Shown here: positions 7,931 to 17,260 of the stretch, one piece after another
How positions within the stretch are numbered: the first letter of the stretch is position 1
How the letters are laid out: the number at the start of each line of letters is the position of its first letter
NCBI RefSeq assembly: GCF_008808095.1
Contig: NZ_CP023396.1
Span: forward strand, 930,001-994,000
Direction: 5' to 3'
Origin: Pseudoalteromonas ruthenica
Lineage (GTDB): Bacteria > Pseudomonadota > Gammaproteobacteria > Enterobacterales > Alteromonadaceae
DNA: 64,000 nucleotides
The notes under the pieces: model-generated
Databases searched by the model: none
The model's input: only the letters and a program-made list of their open reading frames with translations
Told to the model about the DNA's origin: nothing
Program-made: the position numbers and the translations under genes

Positions 7931-9253
7931 ATGACGAATAAGCGTGACGGTTTCCAAAGCCGTATAGGTTTTGTACTAGCGGCAGCTGGTGCAGCAGTAG
8001 GCCTAGGTAATATTTGGGGTTTTCCAACTCAAGCAGCGAATCACGGTGGCGGTGCTTTTTTACTGGTGTATTTCATTGTCATCTTTGCCTTGGCACTACC
8101 GGCACTGTTCACTGAGCTGTACTTGGGCTACGCCGCTCAAGCCAACCCGGTACAAGCACTTAAACGTGCTTGGCAACCAAAAGCGGCAAAAATAGGGGCA
8201 GGGGCTGGTTATATCGGTTTAGCCGGGGCCATTGTCATGCTGAGCTTTTATTCTATCGTGGCAGGATGGATGTTGGCCCACGCTTTAGCACCGCTGTGCG
8301 AGATGCTGGGAATGAATGACGCTGCCGCATTTTTAAGTGGTGACTCTCTCGCCCGTAACCTTATTTTCACGCCGCTGATGTTGGTGTTAACCGCAAGCAT
8401 TATTTTAAAAGGGGTTAAATCAGGGATTGAAGCCTGGTCGCGGCGATTAATGCCGTTGCTTTTGGTGCTGTTAGTTGGCTTGATTTTCTATATCGGCTCG
8501 TTACCCGGCGCCGGTGAAGGCTTTAGTAATTACCTGCAACCTGACTTTACTAAGGTGTGGGACCCAGATTTAATCATCGCCGCCATGGGACAAGCGTTTT
8601 TCTCATTGTCGCTGGGGGTAGGGTGCATGATGATCTACGGCTCTTACTTAAAACCTGGAGCGAACATCGGCAAGCTGACCCTGAGTGTGGCCGCCCTTGA
8701 TACATCGGTGGCGTTTTTGGCCGGTCTGCTTATTGTGCCCGCGATTTTTGTCGCCAGCCACAATGGCGTGGAAGTATTCCAAAACGGCAAACTCATTGGC
8801 GAAGGGCAACTGATCTTTGCGGTGCTCCCGCAATTGTTTAATACCATGGGCAGCATGGGGCTGGTGATTGCTTTGGCCTTTTTCGTTCTCATGTCGATTG
8901 CTTCGCTGACCTCGACCATTTCTTCGACCGAGATTCCGGTGGCGTTTTTGGTGGAAAATCATGGTATCGGCCGTAAAGCAGCCACTTGGCTGGTTAGCGC
9001 TGTGGTGATGTTGGCATCGCTCACCATAGTATTTAACTTCGATTGGCTGTTTGGCTTAGTGATCCAAGTATTTACTCAGTACCAGTTGCCTTTGATGGGA
9101 TTGTTCTACTTTCTTACCCTCGGTTGGGTGTGGCGCCGTGGTAATCAATTAGCGCAATCTGACAAGATGAGTATTGTGGCGCTGCGCTGGTATATACGCC
9201 TAGTATGTCCGGTGCTAATGACCGCCGTGTTTATTAATGTGGCGCTGAAATAG
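7931..9253 (+). CDS. Sodium-dependent transporter, NSS family
   Basis: A 440-aa inner-membrane transporter of the neurotransmitter:sodium symporter (SNF) family. Bacterial members carry amino acids such as tryptophan, tyrosine or leucine with Na+. The TM1 signature, RIGFVLAAAGAAVGLGNIWG, is at residues 10-29, and AANHGGGAFLLVYF follows. About 11 hydrophobic segments are present instead of the 12 of eukaryotic members, which is normal for the bacterial short form. ISSTEIPVAFLVENHG near 330 sits where TM8 contributes Na+ ligands. The substrate is not predictable. There is no strong Shine-Dalgarno before the ATG. Confidence 0.9.
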   Translation: MTNKRDGFQSRIGFVLAAAGAAVGLGNIWGFPTQAANHGGGAFLLVYFIVIFALALPALFTELYLGYAAQANPVQALKRAWQPKAAKIGAGAGYIGLAGAIVMLSFYSIVAGWMLAHALAPLCEMLGMNDAAAFLSGDSLARNLIFTPLMLVLTASIILKGVKSGIEAWSRRLMPLLLVLLVGLIFYIGSLPGAGEGFSNYLQPDFTKVWDPDLIIAAMGQAFFSLSLGVGCMMIYGSYLKPGANIGKLTLSVAALDTSVAFLAGLLIVPAIFVASHNGVEVFQNGKLIGEGQLIFAVLPQLFNTMGSMGLVIALAFFVLMSIASLTSTISSTEIPVAFLVENHGIGRKAATWLVSAVVMLASLTIVFNFDWLFGLVIQVFTQYQLPLMGLFYFLTLGWVWRRGNQLAQSDKMSIVALRWYIRLVCPVLMTAVFINVALK

Positions 9254-9263
9254 CCGGCGCCAC
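9239..9263. terminator. Candidate bidirectional hairpin
   Basis: GTGGCGC / GCGCCAC, 7 bp with an 11-nt loop, spans the stop codon of the NSS gene and the short gap before the convergent dehydrogenase gene. A TTTT follows about 8 bp later on the plus strand. Weak evidence. Confidence 0.35.
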
Positions 9264-9271
9264 TTAGTGTT

Positions 9272-10255
9272 TTAAGGAGCGCAAACGCGATTGGTTAGCG
9301 CTTCACCCTTGGCGTATTGCAGTAAATTATCAAAGGTGGTTTGCACGATTTGCTGCAACGCTTCTTCGGTGAAAAATCCCTGATGCCCAGTGATCAACAC
9401 ATTTTGGAAGGTGAGCAGGCGGGCGAAGACATCATCTTGAAGAATCTCCTCTGAGCGGTCTTTAAAAAACAATTCCGACTCTTGTTCGTACACGTCTAAA
9501 CCCAAATACCCAAGCTGACCGCTTTTTAGCGCATTGATACAGGCTTTGGTATCGAGCAGGGCGCCGCGCCCGGTGTTAATCAACATAGCGCCGCGTTTCA
9601 TGTGGCGCAGTGCGTCGCTGTTTATAATATGGTGGGTTTGCTCGGTTAAGGGGCAATGCAAGCTAATAATATCGCTTTGCGCTAATAATGTGGCTTTATC
9701 AACCAGGGTAAAGTCGCCTTCAGGTTTTGCTGGGTCGACCACCAGTACTTTGGCGCCAAAACCATTCAGTATACGGCACAGCGCCAGCCCTATTTTACCG
9801 CACCCGATAAGCCCCACGGTTTTGCCGTGTAAGTTAAAACCTAGCAGGCCGTTGAGGTCGAAGTTATCCTCACGCACACGGTTATAGGCTTTGTGGGTTT
9901 TACGCGATAGGGTCAAGATCAGGGCGAGACAATGCTCTGCCACAGCCTCTGGGCTGTAGGCGGGCACCCGCGCAACCTCAATACCTAAGCGTGCGGCGTG
10001 GTCTAAATCAACGTTGTTAAAACCTGCACAGCGCAGTAAAACCAGCTTAATACCTAGCTCGTTGAGCTTATCGAGCACCTGTTTGTTGACCACGTCATTT
10101 ACAAATACGCACACGCTGTCGCACCCTTGCGCCAGCGAGGCAGTGAGCTCATTAAGCTGAGCATCGAAGAAATGGATCTCAACGTTATCTGGACAATGTT
10201 CGCTGAATGCGTGTTGCTCATACCTTTGCGAGCTGAATAGGGCTAATTTCATCAA
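9272..10255 (-). CDS. ldhA: D-2-hydroxyacid (D-lactate) dehydrogenase
   Basis: A 327-aa NAD-dependent dehydrogenase of the D-isomer 2-hydroxyacid family, most like fermentative D-lactate dehydrogenase LdhA, which reduces pyruvate to D-lactate. The Rossmann motif is GLIGCGKIGLALC near residue 150. Catalytic positions fit the family: Arg in NTGRGALLD, Glu in DVYEQES, and His in ITGHQGFFTEEA. RVPAYSPEAVAEHCLALIL near 96-115 is a strong family signature. It overlaps the upstream glutathione peroxidase gene by 38 bp, so the two are co-transcribed on the minus strand. Confidence 0.88.
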   Translation of the reverse strand: MMKLALFSSQRYEQHAFSEHCPDNVEIHFFDAQLNELTASLAQGCDSVCVFVNDVVNKQVLDKLNELGIKLVLLRCAGFNNVDLDHAARLGIEVARVPAYSPEAVAEHCLALILTLSRKTHKAYNRVREDNFDLNGLLGFNLHGKTVGLIGCGKIGLALCRILNGFGAKVLVVDPAKPEGDFTLVDKATLLAQSDIISLHCPLTEQTHHIINSDALRHMKRGAMLINTGRGALLDTKACINALKSGQLGYLGLDVYEQESELFFKDRSEEILQDDVFARLLTFQNVLITGHQGFFTEEALQQIVQTTFDNLLQYAKGEALTNRVCAP

Positions 10256-10730
10256 GTTGACTCTCTATTACCGCACGAAGGGTATCGGGTTTGGTCCGAG
10301 GTGCGTAGCGGTTCACCAGTTGGCCCTGAGAGTTTATTAGAAATTTAGTGAAATTCCATTTTATTGCCCGGTTTTGTGCAATGCCCCGAGTGTGTTCTTT
10401 TAAATAATTAAACAGCGGGTGGGCGTCAGGACCGTTGACCATTACCTTACTAAACAATGGAAAGCTAACATTAAATGTGCTGGTGCAAAAGGCTTTTATA
10501 TCCTCATTTGAGCCTTGCTCATGGCGGCCAAATTGATTGCAAGGAAATCCCAATACCACTAAGCCCCGCTGTTGGTAGTCGCTAAAAACACGCTCCAACG
10601 CACTATATTGATTACTAAAGTTACAGGTACTGGCGGTGTTTACAATGAGTGCAACGCGTCCTTGTAACTGTTTAAATGAATAGGGCGTGCCATCGATGAG
10701 GGTGGCATTGAAATGGTAAATACTATCCAT
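10218..10730 (-). CDS. Glutathione peroxidase family protein
   Basis: A 170-aa thiol peroxidase of the GPx/BtuE family that reduces hydrogen and lipid peroxides. The catalytic tetrad is visible: Cys in VNTASTCNFSNQ, Gln in GFPCNQFGRHE, and Trp-Asn in IKWNFTKFL. The active residue is Cys, not selenocysteine. I chose the ATG at 10730 because GGAG lies 7 nt upstream; an in-frame ATG 12 nt earlier would place that Shine-Dalgarno inside the gene. The 38-bp overlap with the downstream dehydrogenase gene indicates coupled translation. Confidence 0.9.
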   Translation of the reverse strand: MDSIYHFNATLIDGTPYSFKQLQGRVALIVNTASTCNFSNQYSALERVFSDYQQRGLVVLGFPCNQFGRHEQGSNEDIKAFCTSTFNVSFPLFSKVMVNGPDAHPLFNYLKEHTRGIAQNRAIKWNFTKFLINSQGQLVNRYAPRTKPDTLRAVIESQLDEISPIQLAKV

Positions 10731-10827
10731 TGTGAGCTCCATAACTCAAAACAAGGCGTTTTTGTACGATGCCTTTGTTATACTTTTTTGCGTTTTCTCG
10801 AGGCTATCAGGCAAATAGGTCAAAATT

Positions 10828-11712
10828 ATGTCAAAAATGTGTACCTTTATCGGTTTAGGCGTTATGGGCTACCCCATGGCCGGGCACCTGCAACAAGCAG
10901 GGTTTGATGTGTGCGTATACAACCGTACAGCGTCAAAGTCGCAGCAGTGGGTAGAGCAATATGGCGGGCGCAGTGCTGCAACGCCAGAACAAGCGGCCCA
11001 AGGCGCAGACTTTGTGTTTGTATGTGTTGGCAATGACGATGATGTGCGCAGCGTGATTTATGGTGAGCATGGGGCGCTGGCGGGTATGCACGAGGGCGCC
11101 TTGCTTGTCGATCACACCACCACCTCCGCCGAGCTTGCCAGGGAGTTGGGTGATGCCGCTAAAGCCCAAGGTATTGCCTTTATTGATGCGCCGGTCTCTG
11201 GTGGCCAGGCGGGCGCCGAAAATGGCGTACTAACCGTGATGTGTGGCGGGAGCAATGCGGCTTTTGCCAAGGTGCAGCCAGTGATGGCAGCCTACAGTCG
11301 CTTTAGCCAATTACAAGGTGATATCGGCAGCGGCCAGCTCTGTAAAATGGTAAATCAGATTTGTATTGCCGGTGTGGTACAGGGCCTGGCAGAAGGTTTA
11401 CATTTTGCGAAAAAAGCCGGGCTCGATGGCGACAAGGTGGTAGAGACCATCGCCAAGGGGGCAGCCGGGTCTTGGCAAATGGAAAATCGCCATCAAACCA
11501 TGTGGCAAGGAGAGTATGAGTTTGGTTTTGCCGTTGATTGGATGCGCAAAGACCTAGGTATTGCTCTTGATGAGGCACGCAATAACGGTGCTAGCCTAGG
11601 TCTTACGGCATTGGTGGATCAATACTACAGTGACGTACAAGCTATGGGCGGTGGCCGTTTTGATACCTCCAGCTTACTGGCGCGGCTGGAAAAGCTAAAC
11701 CCCAGTAAGTAG
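10828..11712 (+). CDS. NAD(P)-dependent beta-hydroxyacid dehydrogenase
   Basis: A 294-aa member of the 3-hydroxyisobutyrate / tartronate semialdehyde reductase (MmsB/GarR/GlxR) family. The dinucleotide-binding motif FIGLGVMGYPMAGHL is at the N-terminus, the substrate-binding signature DAPVSGGQAGAENGVLTVM is near residues 120-138, and the catalytic lysine sits in GSGQLCKMVNQ near 172. The family covers valine catabolism, glyoxylate metabolism and succinic semialdehyde reduction; the sequence alone does not settle the substrate. Length is typical. It is convergent with sbcB and shares a hairpin with it. Confidence 0.85.
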   Translation: MSKMCTFIGLGVMGYPMAGHLQQAGFDVCVYNRTASKSQQWVEQYGGRSAATPEQAAQGADFVFVCVGNDDDVRSVIYGEHGALAGMHEGALLVDHTTTSAELARELGDAAKAQGIAFIDAPVSGGQAGAENGVLTVMCGGSNAAFAKVQPVMAAYSRFSQLQGDIGSGQLCKMVNQICIAGVVQGLAEGLHFAKKAGLDGDKVVETIAKGAAGSWQMENRHQTMWQGEYEFGFAVDWMRKDLGIALDEARNNGASLGLTALVDQYYSDVQAMGGGRFDTSSLLARLEKLNPSK

Positions 11713-11717
11713 CGGTA

Positions 11718-11747
11718 TACGCCCACAAGCTAAAGGCTTTGGGCGTA
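11718..11747. terminator. Shared hairpin between convergent genes
   Basis: TACGCCCA / TGGGCGTA forms an 8-bp stem, extended by AAGC/GCTT around a 5-nt loop. It covers the 17-bp gap between the dehydrogenase gene and sbcB and the last codons of sbcB, so it could stop transcription from both sides. Confidence 0.55.
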
Positions 11748-13181
11748 GTGGTATAGGGCTTTGAGCACCGCCATATTGCGCTCATTGCCTTCATTCTCGT
11801 GCACTAGGTTTTCTAGGCTGAGCATGAAGTCTTGCGCGCCAATAGAGGGGCTGTCCTCGCCATTCATCAGCTTGTTTTGACAGTACTTGCGCCACGAGTC
11901 AAGCTCGCCGGGGGTCAGCGTTTCCGGCCAATTACGGGCGCGATAACGAAACAGCAAGGTGGTGAATTTATCATCTTCAAAGTCTATGTCTAAACCGGCG
12001 AGCTGCATGGGCTCAGTGGCGCGAATAATATCAAACTTGGCCTTATCACTGTTGCTGATAAAACCACTATAAAGTTGATAGTCGGGGTTGCCGGTATCAG
12101 CAAAATGGCGCGTGTCGTTAAACACTTCGGCGACCTTATCGCGTAGCTCCGGGTGGGCCTTTAGTACCTTTAAGTGGGCTAAACATTGTTCGCGATCGAT
12201 ACCCAAACGTTCGGCATTCTCTGGCAACAAGGTTTTCGCGGGGGCAAGAATAGGGCATTTATTCACATGCACCAGTTTTAAGCCAATCGGCGCTTGTCCA
12301 GGGGGGAGTTCATCATGACGGGTATAGAGGTATTCCCGTAATTGCTCGACACTTAAATCCAAAAGCGGTTGCGGGTTTTGGGTTAAGTTAAAGCACACCA
12401 CCGCGTTTTTATTACTGGGATGAAAGCTCATTGGCGCAATCCAAGTCGTGCAGCCTTGGCTTGCAGGAATACGCGAAGAGGTATGCACCAGCGGCGTCAT
12501 GTTATAAACATCCACCAAATCAAGCAGCGCTTTTTTATGGCGCAAAGAGAAAAAGAAGTGATACAGCTTGGGCTGCGTGTCTTTAATCAGTTTTGCCAGC
12601 GCAATTGTGGCTTTTACATCGCTCAGGGCATCGTGGGCATCGGCGTGCTCAATGCCATTGGCTTTGGTAAGGTCTTCAAGGCGGAAGCTGACGCTGCCAT
12701 CTTCCTTTTGCGGCCAGTTAATACCTTGCGGGCGCAGGGCATAACAGGCACGTACTAAATCAATAATATCCCAACGGCTATTGCCATTTTGCCATTCACG
12801 AGCGTAAGGGTCATAAAAATTACGGTATAAAGTGTAGCGGCTAACCTCATCATCAAAACGAATACTGTTGTAACCAGCCACACAGGTATTCGGGCGGGCG
12901 AATTCGTCATGAATTTTAGCGATAAACTCTGCTTCATTAAGACCATGACGCAGCGCATGCTGCGGCGTGATACCCGTGACTAAACAGGCCTCGGGGTGGG
13001 GCAGATAATCCGGCGCCGGACGGCAATACTCAATAAGCGGCTCACCGATGATATTCAGATCTAAATCGGTGCGAATACCAGCAAACTGACTGGGACGATC
13101 TTTTTGTGGGTTTGCCCCCCAAGTTTCATAATCGTGCCAGTAGATTGTACTCTGGTCATTGTCGTTTCTGAGTTCTGCCAT
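11730..13181 (-). CDS. sbcB: Exodeoxyribonuclease I
   Basis: A 483-aa DnaQ-superfamily 3'-5' exonuclease that degrades single-stranded DNA and takes part in recombination and mismatch repair. The ExoI motif is YWHDYETWGANP near residue 15 (DxE). The ExoIII-like motif HADAHDALSDVKATIALAKL lies near 175-195, with the catalytic His and Asp. The remaining two thirds matches the SH3-like and helical C-terminal regions of E. coli ExoI (475 aa). LPPGQAPIGLKLVHVNKCPI near 285 is typical of the family. Confidence 0.93.
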   Translation of the reverse strand: MAELRNDNDQSTIYWHDYETWGANPQKDRPSQFAGIRTDLDLNIIGEPLIEYCRPAPDYLPHPEACLVTGITPQHALRHGLNEAEFIAKIHDEFARPNTCVAGYNSIRFDDEVSRYTLYRNFYDPYAREWQNGNSRWDIIDLVRACYALRPQGINWPQKEDGSVSFRLEDLTKANGIEHADAHDALSDVKATIALAKLIKDTQPKLYHFFFSLRHKKALLDLVDVYNMTPLVHTSSRIPASQGCTTWIAPMSFHPSNKNAVVCFNLTQNPQPLLDLSVEQLREYLYTRHDELPPGQAPIGLKLVHVNKCPILAPAKTLLPENAERLGIDREQCLAHLKVLKAHPELRDKVAEVFNDTRHFADTGNPDYQLYSGFISNSDKAKFDIIRATEPMQLAGLDIDFEDDKFTTLLFRYRARNWPETLTPGELDSWRKYCQNKLMNGEDSPSIGAQDFMLSLENLVHENEGNERNMAVLKALYHYAQSL

Positions 13182-13534
13182 ATTATTGCTTTTCCATATA
13201 AATCAGTGTTTTGCTGCTTTACTACTTTGCCTGTTGTTATTATGTGTCTTCTTAATCGTCGCGCTGTGTATATAAATATGTGTATGTTTTTTCGCGAAAA
13301 AGTGTCTGTTTTTAACGCTGCTTAGCGGCATACGATGATGCAAATTGCTCGGCAAAGAATATGCACTAAGCATACTAACACATTGAGCTGATTTAAGAAT
13401 AAAGGTAACTGCCGAGCTTGCCTGTTTAACTCGCGAAATGGTTGCTTAGGACCATGAAGGCAATGGCATTGGTCGCACCTAAAGGCACTACCTACAAAAG
13501 CTTAAATTTAGGCTTTCAACCTATTCGCCAAAGG
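13182..13534. other. Intergenic region, no gene seen
   Basis: A 353-bp gap between the start of sbcB and the end of the cytochrome b gene. It should hold the sbcB promoter on the minus strand. Short frames exist but none has a Shine-Dalgarno or protein-like composition; I see no RNA gene or strong hairpin. Confidence 0.35.
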
Positions 13535-14062
13535 CTAGTCACGCTTTTTGCGTTGCCCGGTAATCATGGGCGGTATTAGCGGGATGCGCCCCCACCAGCT
13601 AACCACGATAACCGCAATAATATGGATAATGGCGATGGCATACAGAGTATTAGCCGCCAAGGCATGGATGTCTTGCAGTAGTGAGTTACCGAATAGGGCA
13701 TCGATTTCCTCAAGCATAAATCCAGTAACGGCAAGTGCAATAAATAGCAGCCAAGTTGCAAACACCATAAGCCAGCCAATAGGGTTATGGCCGGATTCGG
13801 TAGGGATATGGCGCTCTTTGAGGTGAGTGATGTGCGCGCTTATCGCAGCGCGGTTGATAGCGGCTGCGCGGATACGGGCGTAGCCCGAGGGAAAGAGGCC
13901 CCAAATTAGCCGCAGTAGCACTAAAACACCAGCGCTGTAACCCAACCACTGATGCCATGTGCCACCGGCCTCAATAATGAAGTAATTAGTAATAAAGATG
14001 CCGACAAGGGACCAATGGACGATACGTACCACCGGGTCCCATATTTTGATTGTGCTGCTCAC
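13535..14062 (-). CDS. Cytochrome b561-type membrane protein
   Basis: A 175-aa di-heme cytochrome b (Ni/Fe-hydrogenase b-type subunit-like, cytochrome b/b6 N-terminal superfamily). Four membrane helices are visible, and candidate heme-ligand histidines occur in VRIVHWSLVGIF, GGTWHQWLGYSAG, LQDIHALAAN and IAIIHIIAVIVV. Such proteins pass electrons between quinol and a periplasmic partner. It starts at GTG and overlaps the stop of the upstream PepSY gene by one base, so the two form an operon. A PepSY protein next to a b561-type cytochrome is a frequent pairing in marine gammaproteobacteria. Confidence 0.85.
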   Translation of the reverse strand: MSSTIKIWDPVVRIVHWSLVGIFITNYFIIEAGGTWHQWLGYSAGVLVLLRLIWGLFPSGYARIRAAAINRAAISAHITHLKERHIPTESGHNPIGWLMVFATWLLFIALAVTGFMLEEIDALFGNSLLQDIHALAANTLYAIAIIHIIAVIVVSWWGRIPLIPPMITGQRKKRD

Positions 14063-14343
14063 TAATGCGCTTCTTGTTTAACTACCGAGCCGTCTACTGG
14101 GTTAAAGTAAATTTCAACCTTGTTGTTATCTTTATCGGTGCCATAAATCTCATAGCAGCTGCCATCGGTCACTTTAAACTCATTGATGCTATAGCCCTTG
14201 GCTTGCAGTGTTGTTTTAAAGTCGCTTTGATCCAGCCATTGGCTTTGTGGCGCATCAGTACAAACGGTGACATCATTAGCAACACCGCAGCCAGATAGTA
14301 TTAACATCGCTGCTGCAAGCGATAGAGTTCGTTTAATATACAT
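14062..14343 (-). CDS. PepSY-domain lipoprotein
   Basis: A 93-aa exported protein. Residues 1-18 form a lipoprotein signal ending in the lipobox LSGC. The rest is a single PepSY-like domain with WLDQSDFKTTLQAKGYSINE, then SCYEIYGTDKDNNKVEIYFN and a closing DGSVV turn, the typical beta-alpha-beta pattern. I chose the start at 14343 because AAGGAGA lies 8-9 nt upstream; a longer in-frame ORF from 14415 lacks this. It is translationally coupled to the cytochrome b gene, so it may modulate that protein or its redox partner. This is inference. Confidence 0.8.
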   Translation of the reverse strand: MYIKRTLSLAAAMLILSGCGVANDVTVCTDAPQSQWLDQSDFKTTLQAKGYSINEFKVTDGSCYEIYGTDKDNNKVEIYFNPVDGSVVKQEAH

Positions 14344-14475
14344 AACCCATTTCTCCTTCTTTGCTGTTGTATCACTAAAACAAACCTGGGGCAGATGATC
14401 AATGCGCTTGATCAATAAATGTGCAAAGTATCTGATGCCGCCTACAAACCAAAAACACTATCAGCGTTGCTAAGC

Positions 14476-15699
14476 TTAGTTGGTGGGCTGCGAAAGCTGG
14501 TAGCCTTGCTCACGAAATAAGCTCAACGCTGCTTTAACAACCTGGGGATCATATAATTTACCGGCGTTAGTTTCTATTTCCGCAAGGGCAGCGTCCAGTC
14601 CCAGCGCATGACGGTAGGGCCGAGATGTGGCCATTGATTCAATCACATCGGCAACGGCAATAATGCGCGCTTCAAGCAAAATATCCTCGCCTTTCAAGCC
14701 TTGCGGGTAGCCGCTGCCATCCATGCGCTCATGGTGCTGATAAGCTACTTGGGCGATAGGCCAAGGAAAAGGAATACTCTTTAAAATTTGATAGCCATGC
14801 TCAGCATGCGTTTTAATAATGGCAAACTCGCTGTGGCTTAAGCGTGTGGGTTTGGTCAAATATTCAGAGGGGATGCTGATTTTGCCAATATCATGCACTA
14901 AGCCTGCAATGCGTAAACCGTATTGAGTGTCGGCGTTGAGCTGCATTTGCTTAGCAATTTGCACCGCTAAATCACCCACTCTGGACTCGTGGCCAGCCGT
15001 GTAGGGGTCGCGCAGTTCAACCATGCTCGAGATAGCTTCAACCGTGCCAAGTACGGTATTTTCCAACCGGCTAGAATAGTGTCTTACCTGATTAAGTGCG
15101 CCTTCCTCGGCGCTAATATCGCACAAAATACCAATATAGCGCTGCGGGAGAGAGCCGCTCACCAAGTGCATTTCGTCGTGAATATGAATATAGTGGCCAT
15201 CTTTGTGTTTGATGCGGTAATAGTGGTGTCCGCCACCGGCGCCGATAATACGATGACTTTCTTCTTGAGCACGGAGTTTATCGTCTGGGTGTAGACTTTT
15301 CGACCACCAACCCATCGCCATTGCTTGCTCAGCTTGGTATCCCAGCACTTTGCTGACATTGTCACTCACCCATACGGTTTGGCTGCGCTGAGCAGTCACC
15401 TCAATGGCGTAGGTGACAATAGGCATGTGTTTAAAGTAGTTAGGTAATTTATATAGGAGCAGCTGCTCATCGCTCTTGGCGGCAGAGACCAAGGTTTGAG
15501 CGTTATTGAGCTTCTTCAGTAAAAAGTGCAAGGCGATAGACATTAGCAGGACAAAACTCACTCCTTTGCCAATAGATAGCGCCAACGAGTCTTCGAAATC
15601 TCCCCATACTAATGCCAATAACCAATCGCTGGAAACTATCCAAAGAGTGCCAATAACAGCATAAAGGCCAACTATTTGATTTCGACTTAGCCCTCTCAT
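14476..15699 (-). CDS. PAS and HD-GYP domain protein
   Basis: A 407-aa membrane-bound cyclic-di-GMP phosphodiesterase candidate. Two hydrophobic segments (about 9-30 and 38-60) anchor it. A PAS fold follows at about 95-200 (VTYAIEVTAQRSQTVWVSDN, GHHYYRIKHKDGHYIHIHDE), then an HD-GYP domain at about 215-395. Signature residues are present: HESRVGDLAVQIA, GLVHDIGKISIP, and YQHHERMDGSGYPQGLKGED with the GYP triplet. HD-GYP enzymes hydrolyse c-di-GMP to pGpG or GMP. The gene is divergent from a PAS chemoreceptor and near an EAL gene, forming a second-messenger cluster. Confidence 0.9.
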   Translation of the reverse strand: MRGLSRNQIVGLYAVIGTLWIVSSDWLLALVWGDFEDSLALSIGKGVSFVLLMSIALHFLLKKLNNAQTLVSAAKSDEQLLLYKLPNYFKHMPIVTYAIEVTAQRSQTVWVSDNVSKVLGYQAEQAMAMGWWSKSLHPDDKLRAQEESHRIIGAGGGHHYYRIKHKDGHYIHIHDEMHLVSGSLPQRYIGILCDISAEEGALNQVRHYSSRLENTVLGTVEAISSMVELRDPYTAGHESRVGDLAVQIAKQMQLNADTQYGLRIAGLVHDIGKISIPSEYLTKPTRLSHSEFAIIKTHAEHGYQILKSIPFPWPIAQVAYQHHERMDGSGYPQGLKGEDILLEARIIAVADVIESMATSRPYRHALGLDAALAEIETNAGKLYDPQVVKAALSLFREQGYQLSQPTN

Positions 15700-15822
15700 G
15701 TACTGCTCTTAAAAATGTGCGATGAACCCATTTTTATACTCGTCGCATTTTACTGTTCGTTATATCTGCATAATAATACAATAATAAATCAAAGGGTGAG
15801 CATTCAACTTAAGGAGAATGTT

Positions 15823-15898
15823 ATGCGCTATGTCAAATAATGCTGCGATAAGCTGCTTTATGATCCACCACACCATGCAAAACGTTCTTAAACGCTAG
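15823..15898 (+). other. Short leader ORFs with strong ribosome site
   Basis: AAGGAG at about 15811-15816 sits 7 nt before an ATG that opens a 5-codon frame (MRYVK, 15823-15840). An overlapping ATG at 15830 opens a 22-codon frame ending at 15898. Both precede the PAS chemoreceptor gene, whose own start has a poor Shine-Dalgarno. They could be a translated leader or a decayed start region; coding function is unproven. Confidence 0.3.
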
Positions 15899-15929
15899 CT
15901 CTATTATTATTTACTTTGATGGTACCACC

Positions 15930-17243
15930 ATGTTTCTGCGAAAAAGTCACCTCGCTGAGCTGAAAAGCTTGCAAGATGAAGTGCTCATTTACAAGCAAAT
16001 ATTCTCTAGTTTAAGTGAAGAGATGATCCATCTAACCTTGGATTTGCAGGGAGTGATTATCTCTGCCAACACACTTTTTGAAACTGAGACTCAGATTAGC
16101 AGCCACGCGTGGCAGGCCAAGGCGTTGCTCGACTTCGTGCCAAATTTGGCGCGCAACACAGAGCACTATAAGGCACTTAAAAATGCGCTAACTCAGCGCA
16201 AACACTGGGCTGGTGCTTTGGAAATGCAAAACAATGACCAGCACTTGTGGTTACGTGTGGTATTGCAGCCGATTGTGGATGCCAGCGGGCGCTGTACGCA
16301 CTTTGACCTGTTCGCATCGAACCTAACCCGCACCATTAATACCTCAAGGCACAATGAAAATGTCATCAACGCTATTGAGCGCTCTATGGCTGTGATCCGC
16401 TTTAACCCTCAAGGAAATATAATCGACGCTAACGATTTATTTCTAAACACTGTGGGTTATCGCCTTGAAGAAGTCAAAGGCAAGCACCACAGCATGTTTT
16501 GTGAGCCGGCACTGGCAAATAGCCATGAGTATCGCGAGTTTTGGCAAAAGCTCAATCGTGGAGATTACATTGCCGACCGTTTTAAGCGTATCGACAAGCA
16601 GGGGCGAGAAATTTATCTCGAAGCCTCTTATAACCCCATTTTCGACAGCCATGGTCAGCTCTATGAGATAGTTAAGTTTGCCACCGACATCACTGCGCAA
16701 GTAGAGCGCGAAAGCCAGGTAAATCATGCTGCTCAAATCGCTTACGACACCTCAATTAACACTCAAAGTAGTGCCAGCAGTGGGGCCGCCATTATGGAAG
16801 AAACCGCAGCGGTTATGAGCCAATTAGCAGCAAAAATGGACAGTGCGTCTGAGAAGATCAATGCCCTTGAAGCGCAATCGGCGCAAATAAATAAAATTGT
16901 TCAAGCCATCAGCGGCATCGCCGAGCAAACCAACTTATTGGCACTTAACGCCGCCATTGAAGCTGCGCGGGCAGGTGAGCTTGGGCGCGGTTTTGCGGTC
17001 GTTGCCGATGAGGTTAGAGAGTTGGCCTCGCGAACCTCAAAGTCGACCGAGGAAATCATTGGAGTGGTCAATGATAACGCGCAACTGACCTTGGAAGCGG
17101 TGCAAACCATAGGTGAAAATAAAGACACAGCCACCGAGGTTGCTGAGAAAGTCAATGATGCCAGTGCGGTAATTGAGGAAATACGCGAAGCGTCTCAAAA
17201 AGTCGTGGATGCGGTATCACAATTTGCTAACCGGCTGTCTTAA
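15930..17243 (+). CDS. Soluble PAS-PAS methyl-accepting chemoreceptor
   Basis: A 437-aa cytoplasmic chemoreceptor-like protein with no membrane segment. Two PAS domains occupy about residues 25-130 and 145-260; the second ends in the PAC segment [20 protein letters not shown]. The methyl-accepting signalling domain follows, with its hairpin tip [20 protein letters not shown] near residues 330-350 and [20 protein letters not shown] after it. Aer-2-like and BdlA-like receptors share this arrangement, and BdlA links it to biofilm dispersal through c-di-GMP; that parallel is suggestive here because HD-GYP and EAL genes flank it. No HAMP domain is present. The signalling helices after the tip are short. 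Confidence 0.9.
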   Translation: MFLRKSHLAELKSLQDEVLIYKQIFSSLSEEMIHLTLDLQGVIISANTLFETETQISSHAWQAKALLDFVPNLARNTEHYKALKNALTQRKHWAGALEMQNNDQHLWLRVVLQPIVDASGRCTHFDLFASNLTRTINTSRHNENVINAIERSMAVIRFNPQGNIIDANDLFLNTVGYRLEEVKGKHHSMFCEPALANSHEYREFWQKLNRGDYIADRFKRIDKQGREIYLEASYNPIFDSHGQLYEIVKFATDITAQVERESQVNHAAQIAYDTSINTQSSASSGAAIMEETAAVMSQLAAKMDSASEKINALEAQSAQINKIVQAISGIAEQTNLLALNAAIEAARAGELGRGFAVVADEVRELASRTSKSTEEIIGVVNDNAQLTLEAVQTIGENKDTATEVAEKVNDASAVIEEIREASQKVVDAVSQFANRLS

Positions 17244-17260
17244 GGCAGTCGCTCAAGCGT

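Noticed and set aside
13104..13325. 73-codon ORF starting inside sbcB on the opposite strand
   Set aside because: Shadow of sbcB and low-complexity Cys/Val-rich translation; no start signal.
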